DNA of 64,000 nucleotides from Thalassia testudinum (Eukaryota; Streptophyta; Magnoliopsida; Alismatales; Hydrocharitaceae), in contig JAZHRO010000063.1 in assembly GCA_037157565.1 (NCBI GenBank), positions 88,254,001 to 88,318,000 of the forward strand, written 5' to 3'. The notes beneath the pieces are model-generated. The model was not told the origin of the DNA and made no database searches. It worked only from the letters and a program-made list of their open reading frames with translations. Positions 1 through 11,107 of the stretch are shown here, in pieces; position 1 is the stretch's first letter; every line of letters begins with the position of its first letter. Made by a program: the position numbers and the translations under genes.

Positions 1-1822
1 GTTTGATTAAAACTACGTATAGAATTATTATCATGAAGTAGATTAGCTGGTAGAATTAGATGTACACTAGCTATTCCACTTAAAGAATAAATAATAGAAG
101 AAAGAGAAAGAATATTACAAAGAAAGAGAAAATGGAAAGAGAATGAACAAGTATTTCATAACCATTTATTCATTACAACTAATTTCTACAACTAGAAACC
201 CAGAAATCTACTCTAGAAAGCGATAAAAGAGAGGGATGAGAAAACCCTTCTTGGCGGCTGCTTGGAGGACGAGTCAAATTGACGAAGTGCCCGAACGATG
301 GGGATGAGATGCTGGACGAGGGATAATGGAGTTGGAGGACAGAGAACGAAGCAGGACAATGTTGTGGTAGGATTCGCTTCCTGAATGGTTCTGAGAAGAC
401 AACCATGGGATGCTCCACAAAGGGTATGAGGAGATAGAAAATTATTTTACTCTAGCTCTAATGGAGCATCCTGGGCACGAGACCAGCTCGTAGAGCTTTG
501 GATGAGGTGAGAGGAGAAGAGAAGGGATGATGAGATATGTGGTAGAGGTGGCCCTTTTATAGGTGCAAAACTTGGGAGTAGAAGGGTCTTTCAAGCTTTA
601 CAAATAAATATGCGACCATTAGTGATACATATAAATGTCACTAAAGGTGCACGTTGCTGTTGCTGGTGTGGAACGTCAGCCATCCATCATCAATTGCACG
701 ATCCACGTGTTGCCATGTCAACGGCTTCTCCTCTTTAAGCGTTGAGTCCTTGAATCATCATCAGCCGTCCGATCTCTTAAAAGCTACACACCACTTCTTC
801 AGCGCAACTGTAGTGCCCACGTATGATGGCGCGTCTAATGCTGCATCATGGCACATGTCTTATGTTTATGCCCTTCCAGGGTACTTTTCCATGCCACGTG
901 TTGACACCGCTGCTACTAGATACGAATCTGGTGGTAAAATTTCACTGCGCCTTCTCATGCTCGTTATTTGAGGAGAGGTGGCGCTCGAACCTGTGCCTCC
1001 TCTTCGCAAAACAGCATGTGATCACTGTGCTACACCTGCTTCTTTGTCGTGTTTCTGATTTAACGCTCGCATGCTCTCAGCCATTAGATGAAGATCAAAT
1101 GGTCGAGGATGCACGAGCTTTTGTCTTCAGTGGCTGAGCTACGGTGGGAAGGAGTCACGTGGAGAGATTTGGACCATTAGATCAAGATCTAGTGGTCCAA
1201 ATTTAAACTTGAGCTGGTTCTTTAGAGGCATGGCTTAAGAATTATCTCGACTGTTGGATTGAAATCCAATGGTTGAGATTTCACGTACAACTCACCATTG
1301 AGAATGGGCGGTAATGTCAAGATCATTTGGAGGGCTTGGATGGTGCCACGTGGTACCATCTGAGCCGTTCATCTTTTTTTGCTCATATGAGATGCCACAG
1401 ATGTCGGATTGAACTAATTTTCATGTCGTTGGGCTATGATCGTTGATCCAAACCCATCCATGCAGTTGGATTTGTCATCTGAGGTATAGATTTACACCAC
1501 CTTGACCCTTGACCTCTGATCTTTTCAGACTGCATCTGATGCTACGAGGGTTTGATTAGGGCAATATCGGAGACGTTGGACTCCGATTGTCGCCTTGATC
1601 AGATCCGTATGGTTGGATCTTCAATCCGAGGCCTTGATATGATATCGCCCTATCTTATAGCTACAAAAAGGGCAAATTAATCAAAATGCAGAATGATTAT
1701 GTTATGCAATATCTATAATGCATGATGCAATTATACACCTAAGAACACGCATAAATAGACTATTTATTTGTTTCAAAAAAAAAAAAATAGACTGTTTATA
1801 CAAATTAGATGTGTCTACATCA
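1..1822 (-). repeat. 3' LTR of element A (5'-truncated by the window edge)
   Basis: Matches 25247-25993 plus 39365-40425 along its whole length. About 130 bp present at the start of the other copy (25119 onward) lie outside the window. On the element's sense strand the LTR starts TGATGTAGACACATC, a small hairpin (GATGT/ACATC). Short open frames inside it (for example 654-1137) are not conserved as proteins. Confidence 0.85.
554..647 (-). promoter_or_regulatory. Core promoter of A's 3' LTR: TATA box plus upstream inverted repeat
   Basis: On the minus strand TATAAAAG lies at 554-561. About 57 bp upstream an inverted repeat occupies 618-647 (arms TTAGTGA/TCACTAA). The 5' LTR copy has the same arrangement at 25801-25894 with 9-bp perfect arms, and B has it at the same offset. 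Promoter function is inferred from position and motif only. Confidence 0.5.
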
Positions 1823-1857
1823 CACCTTCATGCCTATCTTTTCCTAGTCCTTAGCAA
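1823..1857 (-). promoter_or_regulatory. 3' polypurine module of element A
   Basis: Abuts the LTR. On the sense strand it reads TTGCTAAGGACTAGGAA, then AAGATAGGCATGAAGGTG, directly followed by TGATGT of the LTR. This is the plus-strand primer region. The same bipartite layout occurs in all seven elements of the window. Confidence 0.75.
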
Positions 1858-2389
1858 AACTATATGCTATTTATAAAATTAGGATCAATTACTTGGGCAA
1901 TAATTATTTCTCAGCACAAAGAAATTTCTGCTAAAGACCTGAACTTACCTAGAGTCAACAACGATTGGGTGTCTGCCAAAATGCAAACTGCCCAAGCCCA
2001 CACCTTATTCAAAAGCAAATACATCTTTTTCTTTTTCATCTTTTCTAATCATTTTAGATTTTTGAGCCTAGAGTTTCGAGGTAGCTTTCTACATCTATCC
2101 AACCCACCCAAGACTCAAAAGAACTCTAACTTCTAAGTGTCTTTTTGTGATTGTGATAGACTCATTGATCAGCAATCAAAATAAACTTCTGGATTCTATG
2201 AATCGTAGGTGACCCTAATGAAGAATTTTTGCCTAAAGTTGTATCTATCTGATCGGTAGCTTTCTCCCTACTTTTTATTTTTATGGGGTCAACACAAGGT
2301 TGAACCCAGTGTATATCCCCTCAGCTTATTCTACTTCTCTGCTTCTTCCTAAGTGTTTGGAATTAAGCATGTATTTCATGACTTGGGTT

Positions 2390-2660
2390 CTGAATAATCG
2401 GCCAATGGACTATTACCCACGACAACTTGTCATCCATACTCGTGCTCTGGAGTGTGACTTTTTTTTTCATCTTTTCTATTTCTTAGATTCTTTTTTTTTT
2501 CTTTTTAGATATTTTTCTATTCTTTTATTTTTTCTCCTAAGTAGATGGCTATCCTGATCTAAGATTTACCTAAATGCAGTAGAAATTGAATGGTTGTGTG
2601 GTTGGGATCTGGACAACCGGCAATGGGCTGTGACCCACGACAACTTGCCAGTCATACCAC
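2390..2660 (-). other. Paired hairpin modules in the 3' untranslated part of A
   Basis: Two copies of one conserved block. Sense-strand stems are UGGGU-AAUA-GUCCA (2406-2419) and UGGGU-CACA-GCCCA (2624-2637). Both copies are flanked by CAAGTTGTCG on one side and a GGTTGTCCAGA-like block on the other. B carries two counterparts at 8655-8880. The stem differences keep pairing (G-U versus G-C). Confidence 0.5.
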
Positions 2661-3060
2661 CCTAGATGACTCATTAGCTACCCAATTTCTGTAAAAATCG
2701 TTGAAAAAGTGATTCAGTGCAAATAGTGTGTAGATGCTTAGACTATAAGTCCCCTCAAATTAGAGGGCGGGTTGATAAGTCATGTACTTATAACCCAAAC
2801 TTATTTAACCAATTAGAAATGAATTTTTTAAGTGGCGAGGACTTATGAGTCAAGTCCACATTTTAGTTGACACCCGGGTTGATTAAAGATGAAGACCTGA
2901 AGAGTCTAAGCGCTCAGGTCCTATCGTATCATTTCCCAAAGTTGATAAATTTCTAAAGCCCAAGTCCTCTTTTCCTAATTCAATTTTTTTTTTGAAAACA
3001 AAGAGAAAATAATAAAAATAATCTACAGAGCTAACAAAATAATTCATATAAGGATATCCA

Positions 3061-3095
3061 CCCCCCTATACCTATCTAATGCAATGTCCTCATTG
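3061..3095 (-). promoter_or_regulatory. Internal hairpin-polypurine module of A
   Basis: On the sense strand the perfect stem-loop CAATG-AGGA-CATTG (3082-3095) is followed after a short spacer by TAGGTATAGGGGGG (3061-3074). It lies downstream of the ORF and about 1.2 kb upstream of the 3' polypurine module. It resembles an internal plus-strand priming site. Confidence 0.55.
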
Positions 3096-3449
3096 TATTA
3101 AAAAGATATGAGAAAGGGTGGAGTAGTGAAGAAAGAACCTAAATTTTGTGATTAACAGGTTAGCTCTGAGATAAAAGTAGACTGTATACGTGCTAAGTTT
3201 ATTGCCTTTAGCTAGGCACACTATACAAACAAAGAGGAAATAAAGAATTTACAAGTGTAGGTCAACATCAAAATAAGATCGATTTTATGACCCACAAGAA
3301 GAAGATGTCCATAGATGTGGACGAGATTGTGATGCAGACCCATCCCCCAAGGTCGAGTGGTTCTCAGGTCCTGGATGAAAATTACCTAGAACCAGAGATC
3401 AGTATGCAAGAGGGGTCAGGCCTGCAGTTTGTGAGGATGCAACCCAAGT

Positions 3450-3565
3450 CTAAAAGGTTGGACAATAGGAAAATCAAGATAAAAAAGATAATTAATTAAT
3501 TTATGTTTGAATTGGACATCCTTAGAGTTGAAAATGTCATAAGGGTCCTGGTAGAAGGTTGTGGT
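3450..3565 (-). pseudogene. C-terminal end of A's unknown ORF, separated by insertion of B
   Basis: On the minus strand this piece continues the ORF that stops abruptly at 11108. It aligns with the last ~40 codons of B's ORF (around 7775-7861), for example PYDIF here and PYDIC in B, and reaches a TAG at 3450-3452. B therefore landed inside A's coding region, some 40 codons before the stop. Function is unknown; see 6396-7861 and 11108-12487. Confidence 0.6.
3561..3565. other. Target-site duplication of B (left copy GTGGT)
   Basis: GTGGT precedes the first LTR of B and recurs exactly at 11108-11112 just after the second LTR. A 5-bp duplication is standard for Ty3/Gypsy integration and fixes both ends of B. 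Confidence 0.9.
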
Positions 3566-5249
3566 TGATGTAAACACGTTTACACTACTTAAGATGTCTA
3601 TTTATGCATGTTCTTAAGCATAGGATTGCATTGCATGCTATAAATATTGCATAACATGCATCATCTTGCATTTAGAGTAGTTTGAATAAAATGGAGGTTA
3701 ATTGTCTCCTTTTATGTTCATGGACAGGGCAAACCTTTTATCGGGGCCTCGGATCGAAGATCCAACCATACAGATGTGATCAGGGCAACGATTGGAGTTC
3801 AATGACTCCAAGATCGCCCTAATCAGACATCTGTAGCATCAGATAAAGATCGGGGAGCCCTAGAATATCAAGGGCCAAGATGGTGTGAATTTGCACTTCA
3901 AATGACAAATCTGATCGCACGGATGGATTCAGATCGATGATCGCAGCCTAACGACGTGAAAATCGAGTCAATCCGACACACGTGGCACCATCTACATCAT
4001 CCAGAAGATGGATGGCCAAGATGGTGCCATGTGGCACCATCTTGATCACCCAATCATCTGCATGCACCCGCTGAAGGCCTCCACATCAGCCCTTCCCCGC
4101 TGTTGGATCAAGATCCAATGGCTACGACGCGCCCACGCTTAAGTTAGGCGCTCGACACAAACGTGCCCATAGCGCGTTGGTCGAGTGCTCTAACACGAAG
4201 CGTAGGCATGCGTTCGATCAGCGCCGCACTGCAATTGGAGCGGAAGTGCGCGCCTGATCGACCGCACGATCGCAATCCAACGGCCACGTGCGCTCAATCA
4301 AGATGACGCACCCACGCATGCCCGCGCGTCACGTGGAGTCACACGCAGGCGGGTGCGTAGAGGAGGCTGGCGGAGGCACGATCTAAGCCGTCCGATATCG
4401 CGATCGGATGGCTGAGATCAGCTGGACGTGCACGTGCGTTATACGCGAGGAGGTGAGCAGGCGCACGTGCGTAGCCCACGAAGGCCATGTTTGAATCTTT
4501 AGCGACGGTTTTATTCGTCACTAAAGGTCTTGAATTAATGTTTTTAGAGTTGTAATGACCAAATTGTCCCCACTCCTTGCAACTATAAAAGGAGATCCCC
4601 TCCATACGAAATTCTCATCCCTTCCTTCTCTTCTCTACCTCTCCAAACCTCAAGAGAAGCTTGTCCCACACCTGGGATGCTCGTCGCGAGATAAAGTCAA
4701 ATTTTCGTCCCCATTTCGGAAGCGGATCCCGCGACGATGACGACGTGCTGCTCCATTCTCATTCCTCCTGCCTTGATCCCATTCTTCTGCTCTGTCCTCC
4801 TTCGTCTAGGCGGTGTCTCGTCCGGCTCATCCTCCAGGCAATCGTCGAGGAGGATAACATCTCTCTCCCATTCTTCTTTACAGCTTTCTAGTGTAAAATT
4901 TTCCTGCTTTCTAGTATAGCTGATTTCCTTCTTTCTAGTGTAATTCTTATTTGGTTTTATTGTATAAACATTTTGAATTATTGAATCATGTTTCCTCTCT
5001 CTCTCTCTCCCTTTTGTTTAGTCTGATTGTTTTTATGGCTTCATTATAATTACATCGCCTCACTTTTCAAGAAAAATTCGAAAAAAAATATAATTGCGAA
5101 TATAGATCGATGTAGCCTCGCTATGTTCGACCTGGGGTTTTTATTCCGGTATAAATTTTATTTGTTGAACACGAGTTCTTCGCTTTCATACTACAACGAT
5201 AAGTTTTTCAAAACCAAACACGTTAGCGTAGCAACTCGCTTGTTCAACA
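3566..5249 (+). repeat. 5' LTR of element B
   Basis: Starts TGATGTAAACACG and ends ...TTCAACA, three bases before the primer site. It matches 9463-11107. A perfect inverted repeat TGTAAAC-AC-GTTTACA lies at 3569-3584, three bases inside the LTR. A GC-rich middle (about 4070-4500) precedes the TATA box. ORF-like stretches in it (4339-4605, 4661-4919) are composition-driven. Confidence 0.92.
4493..4594 (+). promoter_or_regulatory. Core promoter of B: long inverted repeat followed by TATA box
   Basis: An imperfect hairpin (left arm ending TTTAGCGACG at 4507, right arm CGTCACTAAAGG from 4516) precedes TATAAAA at 4584-4590. The TATA box itself sits between CTCCTT (4573-4578) and AAGGAG (4589-4594). 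The 3' LTR has the same layout at 10377-10473 with a 14-bp arm hairpin (one mismatch) and TATAAGA. Transcription would start shortly downstream; this is inferred. Confidence 0.55.
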
Positions 5250-5252
5250 TTT

Positions 5253-5270
5253 TGGCGCCGTTGCCGGGGA
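5253..5270 (+). promoter_or_regulatory. Primer-binding site of B, perfect tRNA-Asp match
   Basis: TGGCGCCGTTGCCGGGGA is the exact complement of the 18 terminal bases of plant tRNA-Asp(GUC), including CCA. It starts three bases after the 5' LTR and is the minus-strand primer site of Athila-type elements. It is the only unmutated copy among the five primer sites in the window. Confidence 0.93.
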
Positions 5271-6395
5271 TTTCCATTCCGTTGATTTTTTCTTCGCGTT
5301 TTCTAACTTACAAATCATTTACCTCACTTCTCTGCTTTCTTATTGTGATTGCAGGTACTCTTTCGAGACGAGCAAAAGTGGTAGATTGTAGTAAAGTGCT
5401 GTGGAAGATTTTGTAAGTTATCACCTCCCACCCATTAGATTTCATTTCACCACATAATAACACAAACATCAATCAACTTAGGTGTTCTGATAAACTCTAA
5501 GGTTAGATTGTTTGTTGTTTGACACCTACACCCACCCCAACCCCCACATTAAAAAAAAGAAAAATTAAAAAAAAATTTCACAGAGGTACACAACCTCATC
5601 TGATTTTCAAACTCAACCGGTAAACCGACCTTTGGAGTTGGTACACACATTCAAACACATAATTGAGTAGAAATCAGATTAGGAAATCACTTGTGTGCCT
5701 AATTAAGTGGTGCAATAGGCCAATTGTTTGAGTTGATTGGGGCGCACCACTTCAATTAAAATCAACTCATCAAGTAGCTTCCACTTAAGTTCAACTCTTA
5801 GGGATTTACCAGGCACTCCACATTCTTTTTAAGCTTCAAAGGAAAACATCTTCACCTGTGCTTTCAAAACCTGGTGTACCAACAAAACTTGTTTGAAAAT
5901 ACCTAAAGTTGAATCCTAAAAGCTACTAAGCAAGATTTGAACCCTAAAATTCATCGCATCAAAAAAATAATCTTGCTTGAAAATCACTGGTTGTGCACGC
6001 ACACACAAATCAATCAATCATTAAGGGCACAACCCATATAAATGGCCCATCACATTCCAAAGCACATTCAAACCTAGCCCTAAATAAAACAGAGTAGACG
6101 TTGGCCTTAAGGATTTGACTCGCTCTTCAGAGCCCAAAACGAGATTATTTTCGATTAGTCTGTTTCTACTGTTCAATCTGATGTCTAGCTAGGGGAGCAG
6201 AATCAAACGATTGCGGCTGGAGGGTACACTAGGAACCAGAGGTGCAAGCCGAAGGAAGAACCTTCTCCCCAGTCCCTCCTTCTAACTGGTTGGATTGAAC
6301 AGACAGAAGTAGATCAAATCGTTCCTTTATCTCAAGATGGGTTTTGGGAGTCTGTAGGTCTTTAGGCTAGCCCACTTAAGGACAGGTTTGATTGT
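5271..6395 (+). other. Untranslated leader of B
   Basis: No ORF is conserved with A here. A pyrimidine-rich run ending in GATTGCAG then GTACTC at 5349-5358 resembles a 3' splice site 83 nt after the primer site, and A has the same site. The leader also holds A-rich tracts near 5550-5580. Confidence 0.5.
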
Positions 6396-7861
6396 TTGTA
6401 TTGCAGGGTGCCTTTCTTCCTCCCATCTCTCATGAATCCTTCCATATATTACACGCATTCCCGCTCTTTCCCTCCTATTTTGAATTATCCTCAACATGAC
6501 GATTATCCCGACTCGTACTGTAATCAATCATCAGTTAGTTGGGATAACTCGGATTGGGGATACAGTTCCGAATCTCCGTGTTTAGAGTCTAACCCTGAAC
6601 ACTTTGATTGTGATTTCTATCCTTCTCAGAGCTACATCGATTATAGATCATCAACCTTTCATGAACAACCTAATAGGATCTACAATCAAGAAGGATACAC
6701 TGATCCTTACCCATCCTCTGATTACACTGCCTTTAGGTCATCACCACCTTTTGAACAATCTGAAATGACCTATTATCAGGAAGGGTATAACGAATCTCAA
6801 TTCGTTAATTCCCCTGCATTGATCCCAAACATGCCCAACCCTGAACCAACTCATTTGGTTCAGGGTAACCAAGTTCAAGATAAGGTTCTGGCTAATTGAG
6901 GAATATCATACAATCTTTAGAAGTTCAGCCAATACCTTGCATTAAGAGATTGGAGCCCCTGATTGAAATGATTGATGATTTGAACAAGTATTTGTTGGAT
7001 TGGCTCTAGGATGTTAAGGATAAGAACCCGGGTGAGTTTCTACTTGGGAAGTTAGCGAAATTGAGGATGAGATTTGTGGTTGCTTTAGTTCAGTCATGGG
7101 ATGATTCCCAGGATGAACTCCCTTTAGGAGAGCCAATGTCTGAATTTGCTCAAGCACCTATTGGGAGGGACACGTGTTATGAGGCTGACCAGATTGAATT
7201 AGAGTAACCAATTAAGGATGATCTGATTTCTTCACCTGAGATCCCTGAGTCGAAGTATGAGGAAATGTATGTCTCCATGGATCAGAAAGTGACAGATGAT
7301 TTTGGAACATACATTGATACGGATCTTGATTTCTTTGATGGTGAAGATTCAAGTTGCAAAGTCTCACGCGAGTTTACAGAACATGATTTTTGTGAGACGA
7401 TTGGGCCTGAGGAATCTGAAAGATCATTTGATAGCCCAATAACTGAGGAAACTGATTTTATTAGGGCTCACATAATGGATCTAGAATCGCATTTTCTGGA
7501 GGATTCAATTCAATGACTTGATTGTCCGTTACACCCCATTGAGCTTATCGATGATTCTATTTCTGAGATAATTAGACCCAAGTCAATTCTGATTCAGCCA
7601 CATCTTTTAGACTTGGAAATTTCATATGGGGTGATTAATATGCAAGAGGTCCCGGAATTTAACATTCTGAATGAGGAGGATAGAAGCTGGGAAGTTCTGA
7701 TCTGGGAAGCTAACTCCAGAGGAAGTAGAAGATTGAGTCTAAGGGTTCCAATTCATCTGAAACCATCAAACCAAAACCCTTATGACATCTGTTCTGAGGA
7801 TGTTCAACCCAAGCACACATTCAATGATTATCCTTTTGATCTTGAATTTTCTGTAACCTGA
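6396..7861 (+). pseudogene. Unknown conserved ORF of the A/B family, broken copy in B
   Basis: I recognise no known family. It runs about 480 codons and replaces gag-pol. The N-terminal third is rich in Tyr, Ser, Pro and Asp with repeated motifs (DYRSS, YNQEGY, YYQEGY). The middle has a likely helical or coiled segment (LEPLIEMIDDLNKYLLDWL near 6950-7010). The C-terminal half is strongly acidic (YVSMDQ, DDFGTYID, FFDGED) and ends in GSRRLSLRVPIHLKP near 7720-7770. Breaks: a 1-nt deletion near 6896, which shifts frame and gives a TGA, then in-frame stops near 7010, 7205 and 7514. A's copy (11108-12487 plus 3450-3565) aligns along the whole length, so the protein was once maintained. A gag-like or RNA-binding role is possible but unproven. 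Confidence 0.65.
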
Positions 7862-8226
7862 CTTTTTGGTTTTGGGTTGCATCCTCATAAATCGCATGCT
7901 CGACCCCACTTGCATATTGATTTTAGGTTTTGGGTAATTTTTATCTAGAACCTAAGATATTCTTGATTATGGGGTATGGGTCTACACCACAATCTGGTCC
8001 ACATCTATGGACATTTGCTGACAGGTCAGAAGTTTCTTATGTTTATTCTGATTATGACTTGCACTTATGAATTCTTTATTTCTCTTCTTTGTATAGTGTG
8101 CCTAGCTGAAGACACTAAATTCAGCACGTATACAGTTCTTTTTAGTTTTCAACTCAGAGTGGACCTAACATTCACACAATTCAGGTGCTTCTACGCTATT
8201 CCACTTTGTTTTATGTCTTTTTAATA

Positions 8227-8261
8227 CAATGAGGACATTGCATTAGATAGGCATGGGGAGG
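8227..8261 (+). promoter_or_regulatory. Internal hairpin-polypurine module of B
   Basis: CAATG-AGGA-CATTG (8227-8240) is a perfect 5-bp stem with a 4-nt loop, followed by ATAGGCATGGGGAGG (8247-8261). It lies about 370 bp after the ORF and 1.2 kb before the 3' polypurine module. The same two-part block is present in A, C, D, E, F and G. Confidence 0.6.
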
Positions 8262-8654
8262 TGGATATTCATCTCTGAATTTATTCATTAGCTCCGTAGA
8301 TTTGTTTTTTTTATTAAAAAAAAATTATGGAATTAGGAAAGAGAACTTGGGTTTAAGAAAATTTTCAATCTTAGGAAATACTACATTATGATTTGAACAT
8401 AAAGACCCTTCAGGTCTTTGGACTTAATCAGCCCGTGTATCCACTAAAATGTGGATTTGTTTTTCGAGTCCTCGCCAACCTATATTTTATTTTAATTGGA
8501 GTAAATAAGTTTGGGTGATAAGTACACGACTTATCAACCCAACTTTTGATTTGAGGGAATTTTGAGTTTTAAGCATCTACACACTATCTTGTCACTGACT
8601 CGTTGTTCGGCGATTCTAATGGAAATTGGGTAGCTAATGAACCTTCTGGGGTGA

Positions 8655-8880
8655 TATGGCTGGCAAGTTATCATGGGTAACAACCCATAGGTAGGTTGTC
8701 CAGAGCGCAGTCACTGGATCTTTCTCTTTTTGCTGCCTTTAGGTAAATTTTAGACCAGGGAAGCCACCTACTTTAAAAAATAATAATAATAAATAAAAAA
8801 AGGAAAAAAAAAATCATGCTTCACCGCACAAGTATGGCTTGCAAGTTGTCGGTGGTAACAGCTTATCGACCGGTTGTCCA
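8655..8880 (+). other. Paired hairpin modules in B's 3' region
   Basis: The first copy has the stem ATGGGT-AACA-ACCCAT (8673-8688, perfect 6 bp). The second has GTCGGT (8848-8853) pairing with ATCGAC (8865-8870) around an 11-nt loop. Each is flanked by GCAAGTT upstream and GGTTGTCCAGA downstream. They correspond to A's pair at 2390-2660. Confidence 0.5.
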
Positions 8881-9427
8881 GAACCCAGCTCAATAAATGC
8901 ACTGAAAATTCCCAAAACACTTAGGAAGAAGCAGAGAAGTAGAATAAAACAGAGAGATACACACTGGATTTACCCTTGTGTTGACTCCATAAAAAAATAA
9001 AAGTAGGGAGAAAGCTACCGGTTGTAAAGATACACCTTTAAGTAGAATTCTTTTTTTTAGGTCACCTAGAGGCATAGAAATCCGAAATCCGTTTTAACTA
9101 CTGGTCAACGAGTCTATCACATTCACAATAAGATGCTTAGAACTTAGGATTCTCATCAAATCTTGGATGAGTTGAATGGCCATAGAAAGCCACTCTTAAA
9201 CCCTAAAACTTGAAAATCTAAAAAAAAAATTAGAAAAGAGGAAAAAGAGAAAAATAAAATTTTCTTTGAATAAGGTGAAGGCTTGAGGTGGTCTACATTT
9301 TGGCAGATACTCGGGCACTGTTGTGTCTTTGAAAGTTCAGATCCTAAGTAGACATTTTCTTAATGAGTGAAAATAAACTCAAGCCCAAATAATCCAACCT
9401 GATTTTTTTATAAATAACATATAGTTT

Positions 9428-9462
9428 TTGCTAGGGACTAGCAAAAGAGAGGCATGAGGGTA
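9428..9462 (+). promoter_or_regulatory. 3' polypurine module of B
   Basis: A perfect stem-loop TTGCTAG-GGA-CTAGCAA (9428-9444) is followed by AAGAGAGGCATGAGGGTA, ending directly at the TG of the 3' LTR (9463). This is the plus-strand primer region; the hairpin is the clearest example of the conserved upstream arm. Confidence 0.8.
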
Positions 9463-11107
9463 TGATGTAAACACGTTTACACTACATAAGATGTCTATTT
9501 ATGCATGTTCTTAAGCATAGGATTGCATTGCATGCTATAAATATTGCATAACATGCATCATCTTGCATTTAGAGTAGTTTGAATAAAATGGAGGTTAATT
9601 ATCTCCTTTTATGTTCATGGATAGGGCAAACTTTTTATCGGGGCCTCGGATCGAAGATCCAACCATATAGATGTGATCAGGGTGACGATTGGAGTTCAAT
9701 GACTCCAAGATCGTCCTAATCAGACATCTGCTGCATCAGATAGAGACCGAGGAACCCTAGAAGATCAAGGCAAAGATGGTGTGAATCCACACTTCAAACG
9801 ACAAATCTAACCGCATGGATGGATTTGGATCGACGATCGTAGCCTAACGACGTAAAAATCGAGTCTATCCGACACCCGTGGCACTATCTACATCATCCAA
9901 AAGATGGATGGCCAAGATGGCACCACGTGGCGCCATCTCGATCGCCCAATCGTCCGCATGAACCGGCTGAAGGCCTCCACATCAGCCCTTCCCTGCTGTT
10001 GGATCAAGATCCAATGGCTGCGATGCGCCCGCGCTTAAGTTAGGCGCTCGACACAAACGCACCCATAGCACGTTGGTCGAGTGCTCTAACACAAAGCGCA
10101 GGTGCACGTTCGATCCGCGTCACGCTGCAATTGGAGCAGAAGCGCGCTCCCGATCGACCACACGATCACGATCCAACGGCCATGCACACTCAATCAAGAT
10201 GACGCACCCACGCACGCCTGCGTGTCACGTGGAATCGCACGAGGGCGGGCGCGCAGAGGAGGCGGGCGGAGGCACGATCTAAGCTGTCCGATCGTTGAGA
10301 TCAGCTGGATGTGCACGTGCGTTACACGCAAGGAGGTGAGCAGGCGCGTGTGCGCCGCCCACGAAGGCCACGTTTGGACCTTTAGCGACGGTTTTATTCG
10401 TCACTAAAGGTCTTGAATTAATGTTTTTAGAGTTGTAATGAGCAAATTGCCCCCACTCCTTGCAACTATAAGAGGAGACCCCCTCCATACAAAATTCTCA
10501 TCCCTTCCTTCTCTTCTCTACCTCTCCAAAGCTCAAGAGAATCTTGTCCCACACCCGGGATGCTCTTCGCGAGATAAAGTCAAATTTTCGTCCCCCTTTC
10601 GGAAGTGGATCCCGTGACGACGATGACGTGCTGCTCCATTCTCGTTCCTCCTGCCTCGATCCCGTTCTTCCACTCCGTCCTCCTTCGTCCAGGCGACGTC
10701 TCGTCTGGCTCGTCCTCCATGCAATCGTCGAGGAGGATAACTTCTCTCTCCCATTCTTCTTTACAGCTTTCTAGTGTAGAATTTTCCTGTTTTCTAGTGT
10801 AATTATTATTTGGTTTTATGGTATAAACATTTTGAATTATTGAATCATGTTTCCTCTCTCTCTCTCTCCCTTTTGTTTAGTCTGATTATTTTTATGGCTT
10901 CATTGTAATTACATCGCCTCACTTTTCAAGAAAAATTCTAAAAAAATATAATTACGAATATAGATCGACATAGCCTCCCTATGTTTGATTCAGGATTCTT
11001 ATTCCGGTATAAATTTTATTTGTTGAACACGAGTTCTTTGCTTTCATACTACGATGATAGGTTTTTCAAAACTAAACACGTTAGAGTAGCAACTCGCTCG
11101 TTCAATA
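9463..11107 (+). repeat. 3' LTR of element B
   Basis: Matches 3566-5249 with few differences. The terminal CA has become TA (11106-11107). It is followed exactly by the GTGGT target duplication. Confidence 0.92.

Larger units (their letters stand above)
3566..11107 (+). mobile_element. Element B: complete non-autonomous LTR retroelement (7.5 kb)
   Basis: Bounded by a perfect 5-bp duplication. Structure: LTR 3566-5249, primer site 5253-5270, ORF remnant 6396-7861, internal polypurine module 8227-8261, hairpin pair 8655-8880, 3' polypurine module 9428-9462, LTR 9463-11107. It is the same family as A but in the opposite orientation, with leader, ORF and 3' region all matching A's minus strand. 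There is no gag, protease, RT or integrase. The LTRs are nearly identical by eye, with mostly C/T and G/A differences, so it is younger than A. Confidence 0.92.

Noticed and set aside
3287..3499. 70-codon plus-strand frame next to B
   Set aside because: Antisense to the end of A's ORF and to its 3' region; not conserved in the B homologue.
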